Source of the DNA: Mucilaginibacter jinjuensis
GTDB taxonomy: Bacteria; Bacteroidota; Bacteroidia; Sphingobacteriales; Sphingobacteriaceae
NCBI RefSeq assembly: GCF_028596025.1
Contig: NZ_CP117167.1
Location: forward strand, 4,278,001-4,342,000
Direction: 5' to 3'
Length of the DNA stretch: 64,000 nucleotides
Below, piece after piece: positions 35,571 to 44,276 of the stretch. The notes under the pieces are model-generated. The model saw nothing but the letters and a program-made list of their open reading frames with translations, made no database searches and was not told the origin of the DNA. The stretch's first letter is position 1. Every line of letters starts with the position of its first letter. Made by a program: the position numbers and the translations under genes.

Positions 35571-36497
35571 ATGCGAAAACGAGTAGCCGTAATGGATCTC
35601 GGCACAAATACTTTTCATCTACTTATTGTTGAAGGCCTGGCCAACGACTTGAAAGAGTTACGCCACGACCATGTTGCGGTTAAACTGGGCGAAGGCGGCA
35701 TTAACAAAGGCCTTATTCAACCAGCAGCTTTTGAGCGTGGTTTAAACACCATGAAAAGCTTTCAACAGTACATCGAATATTATGGTGTTAAGGAAGTTAA
35801 AGCGATTGCCACCTCGGCCATGCGAAGCGCAGCTAATGGTAAGGATTTTATGGATCAGGTGAAGGCCGAAACAGGTATCCAGATCGAAACTATTAATGGC
35901 GATAGCGAAGCCAGTTATATTTTCTATGGCGTTAAAGCATCCGATATTTTGGGTGATGCCACCAGTTTAATCCTTGACATTGGTGGTGGAAGCATCGAGT
36001 TTATCATCGCCAACCACACAAAAATCTTCTGGAAACAAAGTTTCGAAATTGGTGCGGCACGTTTAATGGATAAATTTCATCAAATTGACCCCATACCAGT
36101 TGATTGTATTAAAGAACTACACCAGTACATCGACACTATCCTTCTTGATTTTTACGCCGCTGCTCAGCGGTTTAAAATCGAAAACTTAATAGGTTCATCT
36201 GGTGCATTTGAAACTTTTGCCGAAATAGCCGAACGAACGAAAGGCAACGATTTCGACCTCAAAAAACTCAAAAGCTATCAGTTTGATTCTGAAGACCTGA
36301 TTAGCCTTACTGATAGCCTTATCCGTTCTTCGCACGAGCAAAGGCTCAATAATCCATGTATTATTCCTGTACGTATTGATATGATCGTGGTGGCATCTAT
36401 TGTTACCCGTTACCTCATGCAGAAACTGAATATTAATAAAATATGCATGTCTGCCTATTCCTTAAAAGAAGGTGTACTGGCTGAAATGCTCGGGTAG
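35571..36497 (+). CDS. Ppx/GppA-family phosphatase
   Basis: A 308-residue protein of the ASKHA (actin-like ATPase) fold that hydrolyses polyphosphate or pppGpp. It has the phosphate-1 motif AVMDLGTNTFHLLIVE, the LILDIGGGSIEFII motif, and QSFEIGAARLMDKF. It lacks the C-terminal HD-like domain of long Ppx enzymes, so it is the short type. I chose the ATG at 35571 because MRKRVAVMDLG matches the family's usual start; a GTG 12 bases upstream is in frame. Confidence 0.92.
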   Translation: MRKRVAVMDLGTNTFHLLIVEGLANDLKELRHDHVAVKLGEGGINKGLIQPAAFERGLNTMKSFQQYIEYYGVKEVKAIATSAMRSAANGKDFMDQVKAETGIQIETINGDSEASYIFYGVKASDILGDATSLILDIGGGSIEFIIANHTKIFWKQSFEIGAARLMDKFHQIDPIPVDCIKELHQYIDTILLDFYAAAQRFKIENLIGSSGAFETFAEIAERTKGNDFDLKKLKSYQFDSEDLISLTDSLIRSSHEQRLNNPCIIPVRIDMIVVASIVTRYLMQKLNINKICMSAYSLKEGVLAEMLG

Positions 36498-36533
36498 AGA
36501 TGCAAGAATCGAGAGTCAGGAATCAAGACAAGC
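36497..36533. repeat. Heptad array, single arm (AATCAAGA words)
   Basis: GCAAGAA, TCGAGAG, TCAGGAA, TCAAGAC follow in register immediately after the Ppx/GppA stop codon. Confidence 0.55.
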
Positions 36534-36577
36534 TCCAATTTGCTCTAATGACTAATAACAATTGATCAAAGACCAAC

Positions 36578-39031
36578 CTATTCGCTTTTCAAACTCCTCG
36601 CAGGGTTTGCAATAGCTGCCTTTATGGTCTGAAAACTCAGCGTAATTAAGGCCGTTAGCAGCATCCCTGCCCCGCTTAATGCAAATACCCACCAACTAAT
36701 GGTAGTACGATAGGTAAAGTTTTGCATCCATTTGTGCATTACAAGCCATGCAACCGGGGTTACCAATACAAAAGCAAGTACTACAAGCCAAACCAGTTCG
36801 GTTGATAACAAGGTTACAATTTGTGTTACCGTAGCGCCCAATACTTTGCGCACACCAATTTCTTTGGTACGCAGATTTGTGGTATACATAGCCAGGCCCA
36901 ATAAACCAAGGCAACTGATAAAGATAGATAGCCCGGTAGCCCAGCTTAGCAGTTGGGATGTATGTTGTTCGCTTTCATAAAATTTGGCAATTTTCTCGTC
37001 AAAGAAATGATATTCAAAGTCGTCTTCCGGATACGTTTCTCTCCAGGCTTTTTGCAGGCTACCTATCGCTGTTTTCCATTCATTACCGCCGGCAGTTTCA
37101 GGTTTTAAAGCAATATGAATAAAACGGTCATGATACATTTCCGGATAAATAACGCCCAGAGGTTTAATTGCACCACGTAATGATTCCTGATAAAAATCTG
37201 CCAGTACGCCTATAATTTCTGTATTTGATCCATTATAGTTGATATAAGTACCGGTAGCGTCGCCCGGATTTTTAAACCCAATACTTTTTGCGTAATTAGC
37301 ATTAACCAATATTGATTTCGAACTATCGCCCAATCTTAGATTGCGGCCGCTTAATAGTTTCAAATGGTATACTTTTAAATAGTTGGCATCACCTGATTTT
37401 ATCTGTAAACTCGTTTTAATCTCCTTTTTACCATCTTTATAAATAGCCTCGTACGAGTTCCAGTTGTCAGACGATGGAGGCTGATCTCCAACACTAAGCG
37501 TTGCTATTTGCGGCATACCGGCAAGCTTATTTATAAAAATCTGCTTCTTGTTTGTCAGCATGGTTTTATAGGGAGTTTCAACAATAATAATGGCGTCTTT
37601 TTTAAAGCCCAAATCTTTATGCATTACATAATAAATCTGTTTGCTCACCAATATGGTAGCCATAATAAAAAACTGTGCTATAACAAACTGGGTTACCGTT
37701 AATGATTTGCGCAACCATGCGTTACGGGTTTTACCGGTAGCAGTATTAGTCTGATTTTTTAATACAGCAACAGGTTTAAAAGCCGACAGTACAATAGCGG
37801 GGTAAAATCCAGATAACAGGCTTACTGCAATAGTTAATATGAGTAAAAATGCGACAACTGGTACTTGTAATAAATTGGCCTGTACACCTTTGGGTATAAA
37901 ATCTGCAAAGAGCTTTAATATCCCTGGTGTTATGCTTATGGCCAGTATCACTGCCAATAAAGTGATTATAAAGGTTTCGCTTAAAAGCTGAACAATAAGT
38001 TGCTTACGGCTGCTGCCCATTGTTTTACGGATGCCAATCTCTTTTGCCCTTTGCGATGCCTGCGCTGTAGTTAGATTGATAAAATTGATACAACCCAAAA
38101 CAAGTAAAAACAAAGCAATAAGCAACAAACTATAAAGCGTGGTTTTGTTGGCGATGTGTGTATTATAACCGGCAAAATCGTTATTGAAGTGCAAATCGCT
38201 TAATGGCTGCAATATAAACTTGTGGAAGTTATTTGTGCTCTGCTCTACCTTTGGGTTACGCCGTTTAAACAAATCATTCATTTGGCGTTGCACATTTTGG
38301 GCTGTAACCTTATTATTAAGTTTTACATAAAACTGCGAAGCATAACTGGTAGCACCCCAGTTTTCAGACACATCATCTTTCAAGCTCTTAACTCTCTGTA
38401 TGGTAGAAAATGAAATAAAATCATGAAATGTAATATCCGTATTCTCTTTAAAATTGGCCACAATGCCACTCACTGTTGTTTTGATGGTATCTTCATAAAC
38501 CACTTGCTTCCCTATCATTTGGCTATAATTGAGACCGGGAAAATACAGCTTAGCCTGTTTTGCCGACAATACGACCTGAAATGGTGAAGCTAATGCACTT
38601 TTAGCCGAACCTTCCAGCCATTTGTAAGCAAAAACATTGAAAAATCGCCCATCGGCCAAAATCACATCAGACTGCTTTTTGAATTTAGCCGCAGCCTTCT
38701 CCCCATTCTGAATAATCACATTAGGGTCGTACATCAATCTAATAGGTGCCGACTCCGCAAGTCCGGATATTTCCCCTTTCACTGCTGCGGGCAACGCCGT
38801 AGTTACGCCTGCATTATAACCACTCTCACCATTATAACCATAGTTAGATACTACACGGTAAATCCGATCGCCATCAGGATGAAATTTATCGAACGTAAAA
38901 TCAAAATGTACAATCAGATAGATCACCAACGCTGCACTTATCCCGATGGTAAGGCCAACAATGTTAATTAGTGTAAATAACTTATGCTTGCGAAAATTAC
39001 GAAAAGCGATCTTAAAATAATTTTTAATCAT
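36578..39031 (-). CDS. FtsX/MacB-type ABC transporter permease
   Basis: A large permease of 817 residues with two MacB periplasmic core domains and two FtsX domains. First helix LFTLINIVGLTIGISAALVIYL (about 18-40), then middle helices after about 285 (LLLIALFLLVLGCINFINLTTAQASQRAKEIGIRKTMGSSRKQL) and a C-terminal set with TNLRTKEIGVRKVLGATVTQI. The repeated KEIGIRK/KEIGVRK motif marks the family. Such proteins couple ATP hydrolysis to export or mechanical work at the envelope, but no ATPase gene is adjacent. I chose MIKNYFKIAF (ATG at 39031) over a TTG seven codons upstream. Confidence 0.9.
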   Translation of the reverse strand: MIKNYFKIAFRNFRKHKLFTLINIVGLTIGISAALVIYLIVHFDFTFDKFHPDGDRIYRVVSNYGYNGESGYNAGVTTALPAAVKGEISGLAESAPIRLMYDPNVIIQNGEKAAAKFKKQSDVILADGRFFNVFAYKWLEGSAKSALASPFQVVLSAKQAKLYFPGLNYSQMIGKQVVYEDTIKTTVSGIVANFKENTDITFHDFISFSTIQRVKSLKDDVSENWGATSYASQFYVKLNNKVTAQNVQRQMNDLFKRRNPKVEQSTNNFHKFILQPLSDLHFNNDFAGYNTHIANKTTLYSLLLIALFLLVLGCINFINLTTAQASQRAKEIGIRKTMGSSRKQLIVQLLSETFIITLLAVILAISITPGILKLFADFIPKGVQANLLQVPVVAFLLILTIAVSLLSGFYPAIVLSAFKPVAVLKNQTNTATGKTRNAWLRKSLTVTQFVIAQFFIMATILVSKQIYYVMHKDLGFKKDAIIIVETPYKTMLTNKKQIFINKLAGMPQIATLSVGDQPPSSDNWNSYEAIYKDGKKEIKTSLQIKSGDANYLKVYHLKLLSGRNLRLGDSSKSILVNANYAKSIGFKNPGDATGTYINYNGSNTEIIGVLADFYQESLRGAIKPLGVIYPEMYHDRFIHIALKPETAGGNEWKTAIGSLQKAWRETYPEDDFEYHFFDEKIAKFYESEQHTSQLLSWATGLSIFISCLGLLGLAMYTTNLRTKEIGVRKVLGATVTQIVTLLSTELVWLVVLAFVLVTPVAWLVMHKWMQNFTYRTTISWWVFALSGAGMLLTALITLSFQTIKAAIANPARSLKSE

Positions 39032-39301
39032 GATGAGTCTGGTTAACCGCAAATAATGATAGCAATATCATACCAAACGTATAAAATATTAGCAATGAGC
39101 ATATTATAAAAAATACAGGAATTATCCCGTCCATAACCGAACAATGAGTGTACGTTTTTGATACAACTCAAAAAAATCAAGAAATAACTTAATAATTGTC
39201 ATCATTTTCGGCATAAAAGCAAAATATTCAATAGAATATATGGGCTATTTTACAATAATGTTAAAAACGTTTGTATATTGGCGCGTCTTTTACACTACCC
39301 C

Positions 39302-41287
39302 ATGAAGATTACACTGACCCTATGCTGCGGCGCAATGCTGTTGGCTACTTCTGTTAATGCCCAAAAGCACCGCACGGCTGCTACAGATACTGTTACATCT
39401 AATTACTACGCCCCCGATCTTTTTGCACCATTGTTTCATCAGCAAAAGGGAAATGAATTTCATTCGGCCAATGGTAATCCCGGTGCTAAATACTGGCAAA
39501 ACCGTGCCGATTATGTACTGAAAGCGAAAATTGATACCGCAACCAAAGTATTAAGTGCTACCGAAAATATCACTTACACTAATAACAGTCCAGACGAATT
39601 AGGCTACCTGTGGCTTCAGCTCGATCAAAACACTTATAAAGCCGATGCGCGATCTAACCGCTATACTGCATCTGGAGCTACACAACATACCGATGGCTAC
39701 CAGTTAGCATCGGTACAGGTGAGCCAAAATGGTAAAACAGAAAAAGTAAATTATACCGTTACTGATACCCGCTTACAGATCAGGTTAAACAAAGACCTGG
39801 CCGCTAATGGCGGAAAGATCAATATCCTGATTACCTATAAATATACCATCCCCGGCGCATTTGGTAACCGTACAGATTATACAGACACTAAGAATGGTAA
39901 GATCTACGAAATTGCCCAGTGGTATCCTCGCATGTGTGTTTATGATGATTCGCAAGGCTGGGATACGCTTCCTTTCTTAGGCAGCGGTGAGTTTTATTGC
40001 GAGTATGGCGATTTCGATTATACCGTAACTGTACCGGGCAACATGATCGTAGCCGGATCGGGCGAGTTGGTTAACCCAACAGAAGTATTAACCCCAACGC
40101 AGATCAGCCGCTTAAATGAGGCGCGGAATAGTGATAAAACGGTAATGATCCGCTCTGCCGCTGATGTTACAGATCCCAAATCTCGCCCGGCAAAAGGTGA
40201 CCTAACCTGGCACTTTAAGATGCAGAATACTCGCGATGTGGCTTTCGGTGCATCATCTGCTTATGTATGGGATGCAGCGAAGGTTAACCTGCCGGGTGGC
40301 AAAACATCGCTGGCTATGTCGGTTTACCCGGTTGAAAGCGTTGGTGCAGATAAATGGGACCGTGCTACCGAATATCTGAAAAAATCGATCGAATATTTCT
40401 CACAAAAATGGTTTGTGTACCCCTATCCCGTAGCTATTAACGAGGCCGGAATTGCAGGCGGTATGGAATACCCGGGTATTGTGTTTGATGGCATAACTGA
40501 TAGTGGTAAAGATCTGTTCTGGATCACAGCGCACGAAATTGGCCATAACTGGTTCCCGATGATCGTAGGATCGGACGAGCGCCGTTTTGGATGGATGGAC
40601 GAAGGATTTAATACCTTTATTGATGTTTACGCATCAGACGTGGTTAACCATGGTGAATTCGGCCCTAAACGCGATGATGAGTATGCACCTAAAGGTGGTT
40701 ATCCTGCTGATGAGATCGTAGCTACAATTACTGATCCTGACGCACCGGTTATTATGACCAATGCCGATGCCGTACCCGAAAAGTACCGTCACCCTATCGT
40801 ATACTTTAAACCGGCCCTCGGTTTAATATTACTGCGTGAGCAGATATTGGGTAAAGACCGTTTTGACTATGCATTTAAAAACTATATCAAGAAATGGGCA
40901 TATAAACACCCGCAGCCCGAAGACTTTTTCCGTTCGATGGAGAATGGCGCAGGCGAGGATTTAGCCTGGTTTTGGCGCGGCTGGTACTTCAATAACTACA
41001 AACTGGATGTAGCTTTGATTGAAGCTAAATATGCCGACAAAGACGCTAAAAAAGGCCTTACCATAACCATTGCCAACAAAGAGCAAATGGCGATGCCTTT
41101 AACTGTAGAAATAACCTTCAAAAACGGCGGCAAATCGCGCATGCAGTTGCCGGTAGAAACCTGGCTGCAAAACCGTACAACTACTTTTACCATCCCTACT
41201 ACTAAAGAAATAAGCCAGGTAATTTTAGACCCGGATCATGCATTACCTGATGTTAACAGGGCTAATAATGTAATGAAAGTGCGGTAG
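39302..41287 (+). CDS. Secreted M1-family metallopeptidase
   Basis: A 661-residue zinc aminopeptidase-like enzyme. The signal peptide (about 1-21, ending VNAQ) puts it in the periplasm or outside. The exopeptidase motif appears as GGMEYPGIV, followed by the zinc site H411-EIG-H415 and Glu434, exactly the HExxH-x18-E spacing of M1 (gluzincins). A catalytic Tyr is plausible at RHPIVYFKPALG. The C-terminal region is beta-rich (EITFKNGGKSRMQLPVE). I chose the ATG at 39302, which begins the signal peptide; an in-frame TTG at 39278 is less likely. Confidence 0.93.
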   Translation: MKITLTLCCGAMLLATSVNAQKHRTAATDTVTSNYYAPDLFAPLFHQQKGNEFHSANGNPGAKYWQNRADYVLKAKIDTATKVLSATENITYTNNSPDELGYLWLQLDQNTYKADARSNRYTASGATQHTDGYQLASVQVSQNGKTEKVNYTVTDTRLQIRLNKDLAANGGKINILITYKYTIPGAFGNRTDYTDTKNGKIYEIAQWYPRMCVYDDSQGWDTLPFLGSGEFYCEYGDFDYTVTVPGNMIVAGSGELVNPTEVLTPTQISRLNEARNSDKTVMIRSAADVTDPKSRPAKGDLTWHFKMQNTRDVAFGASSAYVWDAAKVNLPGGKTSLAMSVYPVESVGADKWDRATEYLKKSIEYFSQKWFVYPYPVAINEAGIAGGMEYPGIVFDGITDSGKDLFWITAHEIGHNWFPMIVGSDERRFGWMDEGFNTFIDVYASDVVNHGEFGPKRDDEYAPKGGYPADEIVATITDPDAPVIMTNADAVPEKYRHPIVYFKPALGLILLREQILGKDRFDYAFKNYIKKWAYKHPQPEDFFRSMENGAGEDLAWFWRGWYFNNYKLDVALIEAKYADKDAKKGLTITIANKEQMAMPLTVEITFKNGGKSRMQLPVETWLQNRTTTFTIPTTKEISQVILDPDHALPDVNRANNVMKVR

Positions 41288-41322
41288 CCAGTTGTCGGTT
41301 ATCTGTTGTCAGTTGTCGGGTA
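41288..41322. repeat. Heptad array, single arm (AGTTGTC words)
   Basis: AGTTGTC, GGTTATC, TGTTGTC, AGTTGTC, GGGTAGA follow in register directly after the M1 peptidase stop codon. Confidence 0.6.
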
Positions 41323-41332
41323 GAACGTAGTA

Positions 41333-41432
41333 CGTCATCCTGAACTTGTTTCAGGATCTCCAATGCTAAGTATGCGGTTTACTTTTGCAACATGCTTGTC
41401 CAGTGGGGTATTGAAACAAGTTCAGCATGACG
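41333..41432. repeat. Palindromic intergenic repeat (GTCATCCTGAACTTG type)
   Basis: The left arm starts CGTCATCCTGAACTTG (41333) and the right arm ends AAGTTCAGCATGACG (41432). They pair at about 20 of 23 positions around a 55-base loop. This is a different family from the TCATTGCGAGG element. One copy is in the window. Confidence 0.7.
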
Positions 41433-41441
41433 GGCGGAGAT

Positions 41442-41484
41442 AAAAAAAGAAAGCCAGATTAATTAATCTGGCTTTCTTTTTTTA
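41442..41484. terminator. Bidirectional terminator between M1 peptidase and maf
   Basis: A perfect stem of AAGAAAGCCAGATTAATT with its complement, flanked by A and T tracts on both sides. It serves the convergent genes. Confidence 0.85.
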
Positions 41485-41525
41485 TCTTTTTAAGAGTCTT
41501 TGATCAAAAGTCTTTTATCCTTTAT

Positions 41526-42107
41526 CTACTTAATGACCTTAACTAACTGTTGATAGAGTTTCTCTGTTGGCAGCCCCACCACATTAGTATAAGATCCATT
41601 TATCTTCTCAATCCCCGTCAACCCTATCCATTCCTGGATACCGTAGGCTCCGGCCTTGTCTAATGGCTTGTATTGATCTACATAATTCTGGATTTCGGCA
41701 TCTGTAAGTTTGCGGAAGAAAACTTCAGACACATCATAGAACTTATTATACTGGTGTTTATATAAAATACATACGCCGGTTATCACCCGGTGTACACGGC
41801 CTGAAAGCAGTTTCAACATTTCAACGGCATGTTCGGGCGATTCAGGTTTGCCCAGAATCAAGTCGTCGATACACACAATGGTATCGGCTGTTAGCACAAT
41901 TTCATCGCCTATACTTTCGTCATAAGCTTTCGCCTTTTTCTCAGCGATATAAACGGCTACCTCTTCGGGCTTTAAATCTTCGGGGTACGATTCATCAACC
42001 TCTTTCAGCACCACTTTAAAATCAACATCCAGCAAACGCAACAGCTCCTGCCTCCGTGGTGATTTTGATGCCAGTATGATTTGGGGAAGATGGTGTATGC
42101 TTTTCAT
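41526..42107 (-). CDS. maf: Maf-family nucleoside triphosphate pyrophosphatase
   Basis: A 193-residue house-cleaning enzyme that hydrolyses non-canonical or methylated NTPs to monophosphates. Family signature IILASKSPRRQELLRLL at the N-terminus. Further conserved segments are EVDESYPEDL, VLTADTIVCIDDLILGKP (catalytic Asp) and DKAGAYGIQEWIGLTGIEKINGSY. Last gene of the DUF2520-fdx-iscX-kdsC-maf run. Confidence 0.95.
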   Translation of the reverse strand: MKSIHHLPQIILASKSPRRQELLRLLDVDFKVVLKEVDESYPEDLKPEEVAVYIAEKKAKAYDESIGDEIVLTADTIVCIDDLILGKPESPEHAVEMLKLLSGRVHRVITGVCILYKHQYNKFYDVSEVFFRKLTDAEIQNYVDQYKPLDKAGAYGIQEWIGLTGIEKINGSYTNVVGLPTEKLYQQLVKVIK

Positions 42108-42115
42108 TTTGTTTT

Positions 42116-42182
42116 AGTCATTGGGCATTGGTCAATAATCATTGGAGAACTACTCACAATTCACCATTCACTACTCACCACT
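42116..42182. repeat. Heptad array between kdsC and maf
   Basis: Nine consecutive 7-base words keep register: CATTGGG, CATTGGT, CAATAAT, CATTGGA, GAACTAC, TCACAAT, TCACCAT, TCACTAC, TCACCAC. The two halves use different words and are not complementary. Confidence 0.65.
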
Positions 42183-42186
42183 AAAT

Positions 42187-42699
42187 TTACCAGCTATAGG
42201 CTTGCTCGCCCATCCATTTTTGCTGTATTTTAAGCACTTTTTCAATTACATCGCGCACACATCCTCTGCCACCTGCAATTGGTGATATGTAGGTGCTTAC
42301 AGCCTTTATTTCTTCGGCAGCATCGGCAGGGCAAACAGGTAAGCCAACCAGTTTCATTACTTCCAGGTCAGGAATATCGTCGCCCATATACAATACATTT
42401 TGCGGGTTAACGCCTTTTTCTTCGATATAACTTCTGAAGTTAAGCGTTTTAGTATGCGCACCAATATGCACATCTTGCACACCCAGGCTATTTAAACGAT
42501 GCAGCGCAATTTTAGATCTGCTGCCTGATATAGCACAAACATTATAACCACATTTTACAGCCAGCTGAATGGCATAACCATCTTTAATATTAAACTGGCG
42601 GCCCTGCTCGCCCGAGTCTGTTACATAAACAGAACCATCGGTAAGCACGCCATCTACGTCAAATATAAAAGTGGTTATATCTTTAAGTTTATCAAGCAT
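42187..42699 (-). CDS. kdsC: KdsC-like HAD phosphatase (Kdo-8-phosphate phosphatase)
   Basis: A 170-residue capless HAD phosphatase of the KdsC group. It removes phosphate from 3-deoxy-D-manno-octulosonate 8-phosphate in lipopolysaccharide inner-core synthesis. The nucleophile motif is FIFDVDGVLTDGSV (Asp14, Asp16), then AISGSRSKIA (motif II), and YMGDDIPDLEVMKLVGLPVCPADA (motif IV). Size and short loops fit the tetrameric KdsC type. Its neighbours are iscX upstream and maf downstream; kdsA and kdsB are not in the window. Confidence 0.9.
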   Translation of the reverse strand: MLDKLKDITTFIFDVDGVLTDGSVYVTDSGEQGRQFNIKDGYAIQLAVKCGYNVCAISGSRSKIALHRLNSLGVQDVHIGAHTKTLNFRSYIEEKGVNPQNVLYMGDDIPDLEVMKLVGLPVCPADAAEEIKAVSTYISPIAGGRGCVRDVIEKVLKIQQKWMGEQAYSW

Positions 42700-42721
42700 T
42701 ATATACTAAAACTTAAGGCTG

Positions 42722-42961
42722 TTATTGATTATCACGCCATTCATAAACCCAGGCGCTTTGAATTTGCTCCAGATGGCCTTCTGTACTTTGCTCACGGGTA
42801 CCTGCAAAATCAGGAAGGGACAATACCCATTCTAACAGATCCGTAAAACGGATGCGGTATATTTTCGACTCGTCAAAATCGTCACCAAATTTTTCGTAAA
42901 GCCCCATGGCAATATCTTCATGATCATTCCAATGGATTGGCAGGGCAAATTTATCTTGCAT
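42722..42961 (-). CDS. iscX: IscX-like Fe-S assembly protein
   Basis: A 79-residue acidic protein with the IscX fold: W-x-D-x-E-D-I-A-x-x-L-Y-E-K-F near the N-terminus (HWNDHEDIAMGLYEKF), then IRFTDLLEWVLSLPDF, matching the RFTDMHQWICDLEDF region of E. coli IscX. IscX binds iron and the cysteine desulfurase IscS and tunes cluster assembly. It follows a 2Fe-2S ferredoxin gene here, as in isc operons, although the other isc genes are absent. Confidence 0.85.
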   Translation of the reverse strand: MQDKFALPIHWNDHEDIAMGLYEKFGDDFDESKIYRIRFTDLLEWVLSLPDFAGTREQSTEGHLEQIQSAWVYEWRDNQ

Positions 42962-42969
42962 ATTTTTAA

Positions 42970-43064
42970 GTTATACGTTTAACGTTGTACGTTTAACGTT
43001 AATATCTAATCAATTAAGTTGTTTTTTGATACGTAAAACGTTTAACGTATCACGTATACGTTTA
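42970..43064. repeat. Heptad array, inverted arms (TACGTTT-AACGTTG words)
   Basis: Left arm: TACGTTT, AACGTTG, TACGTTT, AACGTTA (about 42973-43001). Right arm: TACGTAA, AACGTTT, AACGTAT, CACGTAT (about 43030-43057). They are imperfect reverse complements around an A/T-rich loop. They separate fdx from iscX and touch the fdx stop codon. Confidence 0.7.
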
Positions 43065-43394
43065 GTGGCCCATAAACTGCGATTGGTCTGGCAGGGTAAC
43101 TTCGATGTCGCCATCAATCATTACACACTGGCAACCCAGTCGCGAAGTAATACGCGGGTTAATGGCACGGTCAATAAAGTCTTCTTCTTTATCAGAAATT
43201 TCCTGCACGTGATCTCCCCCCTTATTCACATAAATATGGCAGGTACTGCAACCGCAAACACCACCACAATTGTGCTGAAGCTCAATTCCGTTCTCTAAAC
43301 AAACATCCAAAACCGATTCACCCTCGGCTATTGGCAGTATCACAGACTCGTGATCCTTCTCTTCAAAATTTATTTTGATGTTATAAACATTCAT
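43062..43394 (-). CDS. fdx: 2Fe-2S ferredoxin, adrenodoxin/Isc type
   Basis: A 110-residue plant/adrenodoxin-fold ferredoxin. Cluster ligands are in C-GGVCG-C-STC (C-x5-C-x2-C) and the distal Cys in RLGCQCV. The conserved acidic loop EEDFIDRA is the Isc-ferredoxin recognition region, so it probably donates electrons in Fe-S assembly with the downstream IscX. A TACTTTTG box (43407 down to 43400) ends 5 bases before the ATG, so the mRNA may be leaderless. Confidence 0.93.
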   Translation of the reverse strand: MNVYNIKINFEEKDHESVILPIAEGESVLDVCLENGIELQHNCGGVCGCSTCHIYVNKGGDHVQEISDKEEDFIDRAINPRITSRLGCQCVMIDGDIEVTLPDQSQFMGH

Positions 43395-43429
43395 TGGGGC
43401 AAAAGTAACAAAATTACTCAGGCTGATGT

Positions 43430-44197
43430 TCAGTTTTTCTCCATTTTCATCACACCTTCGCTCAGTAAACGGTAAAGGTTTTGTAAAAAAACATCACCTT
43501 CCAGTAATTGCTCATGCGCGGCCATGGTTTGCACATCGTTACGAACCGCCGGACCCGTTTGTGCAACCGCCGGAAACTGTTGCTGTACCTTCTCTGCCGT
43601 TTCCATAATTAACGGCCTCAGCAGGTTAAAATCAAGCTCATGTTTGACCAGTAAATTTTGTGCTACGTAATATAAATAGTTCGGGAAATTGCAGGCAAAC
43701 ACAGCCGAAAGATGCAATATCTTCCGTTGGGCGCTATCTACCCGGTAAATATTATTGCTGATGGTTTGGCCCAGTTCAATCAAGTGTTTGGTAATAGCCT
43801 CATCTGTGCCTTCTATACATAACGGTACCGACCGAAAATCAAGCTCCTTCTCTTTACTAAATGTCTGCAACGGGTAAAACACACCTGCTTTGGGTGTTAC
43901 TTCGGATAGTACTTTTAAAGATGTGGCACCTGATGTATGCACCATAAGTTTTTGATGCACTGCAAGTTGCTCTGCAATATCAGCAATAGCATCATCCTTA
44001 ACAGCTATAATAAACAGGTCGGTTTCGGCGTTAATTGTGCTGATATCATCTGTTGCTTCGGCACCCACATGATAGGCTAAAAGTGATGCATGCCCAATAT
44101 TGGGGCTAAATACCTGTATAATACGATGCCCGGCATTTTTTAAAGCGGCAGCTAAGTGCGTACTTACGTTGCCCGAGCCTATCATTGTAATTCGCAT
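43430..44197 (-). CDS. DUF2520 Rossmann-fold protein
   Basis: A 255-residue NAD(P)-dependent dehydrogenase-like protein. The N-terminal Rossmann domain shows the dinucleotide loop MIGSGNVSTHLAAAL (4-18) and the strand TDLFIIAVKDDAI, resembling NADP oxidoreductases of the F420-dependent/ProC type. The C-terminal helical DUF2520 domain (about 130-255) contains LHLSAVFACNFPNYLY. Substrate is unknown. In Bacteroidota I recall it commonly preceding kdsC and maf; here an fdx-iscX pair lies between. Confidence 0.88.
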   Translation of the reverse strand: MRITMIGSGNVSTHLAAALKNAGHRIIQVFSPNIGHASLLAYHVGAEATDDISTINAETDLFIIAVKDDAIADIAEQLAVHQKLMVHTSGATSLKVLSEVTPKAGVFYPLQTFSKEKELDFRSVPLCIEGTDEAITKHLIELGQTISNNIYRVDSAQRKILHLSAVFACNFPNYLYYVAQNLLVKHELDFNLLRPLIMETAEKVQQQFPAVAQTGPAVRNDVQTMAAHEQLLEGDVFLQNLYRLLSEGVMKMEKN

Positions 44198-44276
44198 ATT
44201 TTTTTGTTAGAGTATTAAATATCAAAATTAGCTTTTAAAAAACCCTATATTAGGTTCAACCTATAATTATTATTAC

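Noticed and set aside
39032-39052. TTG start seven codons upstream of the FtsX/MacB-type permease
   Set aside because: A normal ATG gives MIKNYFKIAFRNF, the usual beginning of this family.
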